Assembly: GCF_000336635.1 (NCBI RefSeq)
Contig: NZ_AOLY01000040.1
Coordinates: 25,543 to 89,542, forward strand
Reading direction: 5' to 3'
DNA length: 64,000 nucleotides
DNA from: Haloarcula japonica DSM 6131
GTDB lineage: Archaea > Halobacteriota > Halobacteria > Halobacteriales > Haloarculaceae
Of this stretch, positions 59,432 through 64,000 are shown one piece after another (position 1 is the first letter of the stretch; every line of letters begins with the position of its first letter). A program made the position numbers and the translations under genes. Below the pieces are notes generated by a model. The model was given only the letters and a program-made list of their open reading frames with translations. It searched no databases and had not been told where the DNA came from.

Positions 59432-61456
59432 ATGGTTGCTGCCGATTTCATCGAACAACTGCTGAATGGCCTCACCCTGGGGATGGTTTACGTCCTGCTA
59501 GCCGCCGGACTGTCGGTCATCTTCGGCGTGATGGATGTGATCAACTTCTCCCATGGCGAACTATTCGCACTGGGCGCGTATTTCTCCCTGAGCATCATTG
59601 CGCCGTTCGGCGCGGGGGCTGGGTTCTGGATCGCGATAGTGGTTGCACCGGTCGCCGTCGGTCTCATCGGTGCCGCTATCGAACGAACGACTGTCCGGCC
59701 GTTGTACGGTCGGGACCCGTTATATCACATTCTTCTGACGTTCGGGCTCGTGCTCGTGATCAACGACGGCATCCGTCTTATCTGGGGGACACAGCAACGA
59801 CAGCTAGCTGTCCCGGAGTATCTGAGCCAGCCCGTGTCCATACTGGGTGTGCAGGTGTCCGTGTACAATTATTTCATGATCGTCTTCGCCGCGTTGCTCG
59901 CGGTAGTGACGTGGTACCTGCTGAACCGGACGAAGTACGGGATGATCATCCGTGCCGGATCCCAGGACCGCGAGATGGTTCGCAACGTCGGTATCGACAT
60001 CGACCAGTACTACACGCTGGTCTTCGGTGTCGGTGCGGCGCTCGCTGCCGTCGCCGGGATTGTCCTCGGTGGCTACCAGAACGTGAACACCGGCATGGGG
60101 AACAGCGTCATCATTCCGGCATTCGTTGTCGTCGTCCTCGGTGGCCTCGGTAGCTTCAGGGGTGCTGTCTTCGGCGGGTTACTCGTCGGTGTCGTCCAGA
60201 CGCTGATGCGGGCCTACAGTGGGAGCGTTCTGGCCACGTTCGGTGACACAACGCTGACTGTCCCCAATCTGGAAGGATTGACCGTATACCTCCTCATGAT
60301 CGCCGTGTTGCTTGTGAAACCGCAAGGACTGTTCGGAACGCGAGGTGAAGAGTCAGACGGCGAAGGCGAGATTCTCGTCGGGGGGTACGGCGGGATACTG
60401 GCAGACAGCACACGGGTACGGCTCGGTGGTATCGCCGTCGTCGCGCTCGCGCTTGCCCCGATCGCGATTCTGTTCATGGGCGATCAGTACTACCTCGTCG
60501 TCCTCAACGAGATACTCATCTGGGCTATCTTCGCACTGAGTCTGGATATCGTGATGGGGTATGCCGGACTGGTCCCGCTCGGCCACACGATGTTCTACGG
60601 CGTCGGTGCCTACACCGCCGCGCTCGTCATGTTGCACTATTCGCAGTCGGTTTTTGTCGTGTTACTCGGGGCGATTCTCATCTGTGCTGTCTTGGCCTGG
60701 GTCGTCGGCAGCCTCTCGATTCGGGTCTCCGGCGTGTACTTCGCCATGATCACGCTGGCGTTCGCGGAACTGCTCTACAGTGCTGTGTTCAAGTTCGAGT
60801 TCACCGGCGGGAGCGACGGCCTGCTCGGCTTCGAGGCGTTCATCGGACTCGGTACTGTCGGGGAGTCGCTTTCGAATATCGAGTTCGGGCTCCTCGGCTA
60901 CGAACTCGGACAGCAGTTCGTGTTCTACTATCTCGCCCTGCTCATTGCCGTGCTGTCGCTCCTGTTCGCTCGGCGCATGATGAACGCGCCCTTTGGCAGT
61001 GTCCTGCAGTCGATTCGGGAAAGCGAAGAGCGAGCGGAGTTCATCGGGTACGACGTCAACAGATACAAGCGCCGAGCGTTTGTCGTCAGCGGCGGCATGG
61101 CCGGACTGGCTGGTGGCCTTCTCGCCGTCAGTCCGTCGACTGTCATCATTTCACCGGACCAGACACTCAACTGGATCCACTCGGGGGAAGTCATCGTGAT
61201 TGCGCTGTTCGGTGGGATGGGCACATTGTACGGCCCGATGATCGGCTCCGGTGTCTTCTTCGGTGCCGAGGAATTCCTCTCGTCGTACACCGACCAGTGG
61301 CGACTCATTATCGGGACGATGTTCATCCTGTTCGTGCTGTTCGTCCCACGCGGTATCGTATCGATTCCGTCTCTCATTGCACAACGACTGGAGACGGCCA
61401 ACAACGCGGATGGTCCCGTTGACATGGATGAGCCGGAAGTGAGAAGCGATGACTGA
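59432..61456 (+). CDS. Fused LivH-LivM permease of a branched-chain-type ABC importer
   Basis: This 674-residue protein joins two permeases. Residues 1-300 match LivH (ADFIEQLLNGLTLGMVYVLL, GVMDVINFSHGELFALGAY, VVLGGLGSFRGAVFGGLLVG). Residues 325-650 match LivM (LSLDIVMGYAGLVPLGHTMF, FYGVGAYTAAL, GMAGLAGGLLAVSPSTV, FGGMGTLYGPMIG). About 15 membrane helices are expected in total. Fusion into one chain would fix the 1:1 ratio of the two halves. It overlaps livG by eight bases. The permease call is strong. Confidence 0.9.
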   Translation: MVAADFIEQLLNGLTLGMVYVLLAAGLSVIFGVMDVINFSHGELFALGAYFSLSIIAPFGAGAGFWIAIVVAPVAVGLIGAAIERTTVRPLYGRDPLYHILLTFGLVLVINDGIRLIWGTQQRQLAVPEYLSQPVSILGVQVSVYNYFMIVFAALLAVVTWYLLNRTKYGMIIRAGSQDREMVRNVGIDIDQYYTLVFGVGAALAAVAGIVLGGYQNVNTGMGNSVIIPAFVVVVLGGLGSFRGAVFGGLLVGVVQTLMRAYSGSVLATFGDTTLTVPNLEGLTVYLLMIAVLLVKPQGLFGTRGEESDGEGEILVGGYGGILADSTRVRLGGIAVVALALAPIAILFMGDQYYLVVLNEILIWAIFALSLDIVMGYAGLVPLGHTMFYGVGAYTAALVMLHYSQSVFVVLLGAILICAVLAWVVGSLSIRVSGVYFAMITLAFAELLYSAVFKFEFTGGSDGLLGFEAFIGLGTVGESLSNIEFGLLGYELGQQFVFYYLALLIAVLSLLFARRMMNAPFGSVLQSIRESEERAEFIGYDVNRYKRRAFVVSGGMAGLAGGLLAVSPSTVIISPDQTLNWIHSGEVIVIALFGGMGTLYGPMIGSGVFFGAEEFLSSYTDQWRLIIGTMFILFVLFVPRGIVSIPSLIAQRLETANNADGPVDMDEPEVRSDD

Positions 61457-62213
61457 GACTGTACTCGAAACGGACGGACTGACGAAGCGGTTCGGCAAGC
61501 TCACCGCTGTTGACGACGTGTCGCTGTCGGTTGCGGATGGTGAGTTCAGGAGCGTTATCGGGCCAAACGGGGCCGGGAAGACAACGACGTTTAATCTCAT
61601 CACTGGCGCACTATCGCCGTCAGAAGGCGTCGTGCGGTTCAAGGGTGAGGATATCACTGATGTCGCGCCACACGAACGGGTTGGCCGCGGACTGGGCCGG
61701 TCGTTCCAGATTACGAACGTTTTCGGTGGCCTCACCGTTCGAGAAAACGTACGTCTGGCAGCACAGTCCGTCCACAGTGACGAAATCAACCCCGGCGAAG
61801 CGCTGTTCCGCGACAAGAACGGCTTCGACGAGATCACGGAGCAAACCGGGACAGTGCTGGAGCAGATCGGCCTCCGAGAGCGGGCTGACGAGCACGCAGA
61901 AGCCCTGGCGTACGGCGATCAACGTCGCCTCGAACTTGGTCTCGTCCTGGCGACGGACCCCGATCTCGTCATGCTCGATGAACCAACCGCCGGAATGAGC
62001 AGTGAGGAAACACAGGCTACGATGGACCTTATCGATGAGGTCCTCTCAGACCGATCACTGATGCTTATTGAACACGATATCGACCTTGTGATGCGTGTCT
62101 CGGACCGGATTACTGTCCTTACTCGCGGTGAAGAACTCGCGAGCGGGACGCCCGAAGAGATCGCAAACAACGAGGATGTCCGTGATGCGTACCTCGGTGG
62201 TGTTCGAGAATGA
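61449..62213 (+). CDS. livG: Liv-type ABC transporter ATPase, LivG-like
   Basis: This 254-residue ATPase has Walker A GPNGAGKTT (about 38-46), a degenerate signature ALAYGDQRRLELGL, Walker B VMLDEPTAGMS and the H-loop IEHDIDLVM. The longer first helical insert and the end SGTPEEIANNEDVRDAYLG are LivG features. It pairs with the LivF-like ATPase encoded next (four-base overlap). Confidence 0.92.
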   Translation: MTETVLETDGLTKRFGKLTAVDDVSLSVADGEFRSVIGPNGAGKTTTFNLITGALSPSEGVVRFKGEDITDVAPHERVGRGLGRSFQITNVFGGLTVRENVRLAAQSVHSDEINPGEALFRDKNGFDEITEQTGTVLEQIGLRERADEHAEALAYGDQRRLELGLVLATDPDLVMLDEPTAGMSSEETQATMDLIDEVLSDRSLMLIEHDIDLVMRVSDRITVLTRGEELASGTPEEIANNEDVRDAYLGGVRE

Positions 62214-62932
62214 CCGACCCACTACTCTCTCTCGAAGATGTCCGGGCCGGGTACGGGATGACCGAGGTACTACAGGGCGTCTCGATGGATGTCGAACGTG
62301 GAAGCGTTGTGTCGCTGGTCGGGCGAAACGGCGTCGGAAAGACAACGACGCTCCGCTCGATTGTCGGCAACATTACCCCGACTGGAGGGACAATAACGTT
62401 CAACCGCGAGGACATCACGACACTCAACTCCGAAGCGACGATCCGGCGCGGCATCGGGTTCGTTCCCGAAGAACGGCGGATCTTCCCCGAACTGACCGTT
62501 CGAGAGAACATCAGAATGGGTGAGATCGGTGCTGAGTCGCCTGACGGGCCGTCAGTCGACGACGTACTGGATATGTTCGAGAACCTCGCAGAGCGAGAAC
62601 ACAAGGACGGGTCAGTCCTTTCGGGTGGCGAACAGCAGATGCTCGCGGTCGGCCGTGCACTGACTGCCGACCCGGATCTGCTGTTGCTCGACGAACCGAC
62701 TGAAGGGCTCGCACCCTACGTGGTCCGGCAGATCGAGGACCTAATCCTCGAACTGAACGAGCAAGGGATCACAGTGCTGGTCGTCGAGCAGAACATTCCG
62801 GTCGCACTGGCGGTCTCAGAGTACACGTACATCCTCGAAAAGGGTGAGATCGTCCACGAGGGGACTGCGGCGGAGATCCAGAACGACGAGGAAGTACTCG
62901 ACAGACATCTCGGCGTCGGTGTAACTGACTGA
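62210..62932 (+). CDS. livF: Liv-type ABC transporter ATPase, LivF-like
   Basis: This 240-residue ATPase has GRNGVGKTT for Walker A, VLSGGEQQMLAVGRAL for the signature, LLLLDEPTEGLAPYVV for Walker B and VEQNIPVALAVSE for the H-loop region, all typical of LivF. It is the last gene of the importer and is followed by two strong hairpins. Confidence 0.92.
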   Translation: MTDPLLSLEDVRAGYGMTEVLQGVSMDVERGSVVSLVGRNGVGKTTTLRSIVGNITPTGGTITFNREDITTLNSEATIRRGIGFVPEERRIFPELTVRENIRMGEIGAESPDGPSVDDVLDMFENLAEREHKDGSVLSGGEQQMLAVGRALTADPDLLLLDEPTEGLAPYVVRQIEDLILELNEQGITVLVVEQNIPVALAVSEYTYILEKGEIVHEGTAAEIQNDEEVLDRHLGVGVTD

Positions 62933-62954
62933 CGACGGCGACAATCGGGAGACA

Positions 62955-62982
62955 ACGGCCCGAAAACCGGTCGTTGGGCCGT
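62955..62982 (+). terminator. Hairpin 1 after the liv operon
   Basis: ACGGCCC (62955-62961) and GGGCCGT (62976-62982) form a perfect 7-bp stem with a 14-base loop, 23 bases after the livF stop. Confidence 0.5.
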
Positions 62983-62992
62983 ATAGTGTAGA

Positions 62993-63011
62993 GCCCCGTT
63001 AGAGGCGGGGC
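62993..63011 (+). terminator. Hairpin 2 after the liv operon
   Basis: GCCCCG (62993-62998) and CGGGGC (63006-63011) form a 6-bp stem with a 7-base loop. It is a likely second terminator; a similar GCCCC hairpin also occurs at the ends of haloarchaeal IS200/IS605-type elements, but no transposase is near. Confidence 0.45.
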
Positions 63012-63190
63012 GTACCGACCATAGTTTGAGCTCCATGCACCGAGTGGTAGCGACCATATGAGTGTGAATCTATCACATGGGCCGTTCTATTCTATTGAAT
63101 CAGCTCCTATCGTGTCACAGCGTTATTCCAAGGGGATTGAACGATCTCACAGGTGTCTTGCCCAGATCAACGGTGTTCAAGTCAGTAGAA
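63012..63190. other. Short intergenic region between convergent liv operon and iclR 2
   Basis: No gene or repeat is supported in this stretch of about 180 bases. The open frame at 63058-63240 lacks any motif and overlaps the real iclR gene. Confidence 0.4.
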
Positions 63191-63943
63191 CTACTGATAC
63201 GAGAGATTCACCTGTAGTTCGCCGGAGATCCCACGAATGAGGTCGGTCAGTTCGTTCTCGATGCGCTCCGAGTCCAGCCGGTTCGCTGGTCCCGAGACAC
63301 TGATGGCACCGTACGTGTTGCCGGCGTTGTCTACCAGCGGGGCACCGACGCCGGCTACGCCTTCAAGGAACTGGTCAATGCCGTAGGCGACCCCGCCGTC
63401 CTGAATCTCGTCGAGTTCTGCTTCGAGTTCCTGCCGATCCCGTCCGTCGGGGAGGGGGTAGTCGTATCTATCGAGGATTGTCTCCCGCCGGCGTTTCGGC
63501 AACACTGAGAGGATTGCCATGCCACCAGCGAGCCTGTACAGTTCGGTGTACTGGCCGATCTGTGAATTTGTCTGAATCGCCCGACTGCCGAGCGCTTTGG
63601 CCAGAAAGACCGCTTTTCCGTTCTCTTCGACGATCCACCACGCTTTTTCGTCAGTTTCGTCGGCTATCTCGTTCAGTTTCGGGGCGACCTCTTGGTACAT
63701 TTCCTGTCGCTCGCGGACTTTCATCCCGATATCTAGAAACCGTAAGCTCAGCCGATATGCCTTGTTCTGGTCCTGGACGACGTAACCTCGGCTCTGAAGT
63801 GTTGAGAGATGAACGTGGACTGTGCTCTTGGGCATCTCCACCCGCTCTGCCAGTTCAGTGACGCCGAGTGCCTGTTCCGTTTTCAGTGCTTCAATAATGT
63901 CCAGCACCCTCCCGGCGGACTCTATCGGGCCTTGTCCTGTCAT
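63191..63943 (-). CDS. IclR-family transcriptional regulator 2
   Basis: This 250-residue protein has an N-terminal wHTH (LGVTELAERVEMPKSTVHVH) and the IclR effector domain (LAGGMAILSVLPKRRRE, YGAISVSGPANRLDSE). The ATG follows a TATA tract (TTTTATAAA, minus strand, about 63966-63974) at the leaderless distance. A 15-bp dyad (63977-63991) lies directly upstream of the TATA box, where a bound protein could block or recruit the TFB/TBP complex. It converges on the Liv importer operon and may control it; that link is inferred. Confidence 0.86.
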   Translation of the reverse strand: MTGQGPIESAGRVLDIIEALKTEQALGVTELAERVEMPKSTVHVHLSTLQSRGYVVQDQNKAYRLSLRFLDIGMKVRERQEMYQEVAPKLNEIADETDEKAWWIVEENGKAVFLAKALGSRAIQTNSQIGQYTELYRLAGGMAILSVLPKRRRETILDRYDYPLPDGRDRQELEAELDEIQDGGVAYGIDQFLEGVAGVGAPLVDNAGNTYGAISVSGPANRLDSERIENELTDLIRGISGELQVNLSYQ

Positions 63944-63976
63944 ACGCGTATATTTGGCTAACTGTTTATAAAATTA

Positions 63977-63991
63977 TTCAACAAGCTTGAA
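63977..63991. promoter_or_regulatory. IclR-type dyad upstream of regulator 2
   Basis: TTCAACAAGCTTGAA has perfect 5-base arms (TTCAA/TTGAA) and an inner CAAGCTTG palindrome. It shares 12 of 15 bases with the dyad at 54072-54086. It lies 34-48 bases before the iclR 2 start. Confidence 0.65.
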
Positions 63992-64000
63992 TTCTGTGTC

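Noticed and set aside
62993..63011. End of an IS200/IS605-type transposon
   Set aside because: The GCCCC hairpin resembles those ends, but no TnpA or TnpB sequence is present nearby, and its position after the liv operon fits a terminator.

Overview
The window is from a haloarchaeon, most like Haloarcula or a close relative. The DNA is GC-rich and the proteins are acidic. Many genes appear leaderless, with an AT-rich TATA element about 26 bases before the start codon. Tat (twin-arginine) signals with a lipobox, a PGF-CTERM-like tail, a Bat-type HTH regulator and an archaeal Orc1/Cdc6 gene all fit. The mix of catabolic operons, an origin-like region and gene debris suggests a secondary chromosome, a megaplasmid or an accessory-rich chromosomal segment. 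No rRNA, tRNA, intact insertion sequence or CRISPR array was seen.

Layout. Bases 0.1-2.3 kb hold an FtsZ/CetZ-like protein and two small proteins. Bases 2.4-11.3 kb hold one tight operon for an exported molybdenum enzyme of the type II DMSO-reductase family (alpha, beta, TorD-like chaperone, heme gamma subunit), followed by a HEAT-repeat protein, an unknown protein and an Mrp/ApbC ATPase. A wHTH/nucleotidyltransferase pair with its own dyad promoter follows (11.5-13.3 kb). Bases 13.3-15.2 kb are debris, including what looks like an internally deleted UvrD-type helicase. On the minus strand a UgpBAEC-like ABC importer ends in a truncated phosphonate-type permease (15.3-20.0 kb). Then come an Old Yellow Enzyme homologue, a 55-residue membrane protein and a thiolase/DUF35 pair (20.3-23.4 kb). 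Bases 23.5-25.5 kb hold an Orc1/Cdc6 gene flanked by nine copies of an origin-box-like repeat.

The remainder is catabolic. Two UbiD-family genes (26.3-29.2 kb) precede an acyl-CoA ligase, acyl-CoA dehydrogenase, two-subunit biotin-dependent carboxylase and MaoC hydratase (29.4-36.3 kb). A CoA-ester lyase, an amidohydrolase and a PaaG-like isomerase follow. The phenylacetyl-CoA epoxidase genes paaABCD plus a separate zinc ribbon occupy 40.6-43.5 kb under a divergent Bat-type regulator. An aldehyde dehydrogenase and a MaoC hydratase (possibly a split PaaZ), PaaI, PaaK, a second thiolase and an HMG-CoA-synthase-like/DUF35 fusion, a FadA/PaaJ-type thiolase, a 3-hydroxyacyl-CoA dehydrogenase and an enoyl-CoA hydratase extend to 53.2 kb. 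Together they could take phenylacetate to central metabolites.

The last 11 kb hold an IclR regulator, an EthD-like and a VOC protein, a secreted penicillin-acylase-family enzyme, a Liv-type ABC importer with fused permeases, and a second IclR regulator. Both iclR genes carry nearly the same 15-bp dyad at the same distance upstream. The acylase beside a phenylacetate pathway suggests that phenylacetyl amides are cleaved outside the cell and the acid is imported and oxidised.

The observations I rate highest are the origin-like repeat system, the altered Fe-S ligands of the molybdenum enzyme, the HMG-CoA-synthase-like protein lacking its catalytic Cys and His, the acylase/phenylacetate linkage, and the shared IclR dyad. 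All family assignments come from reading motifs; no database search was run.
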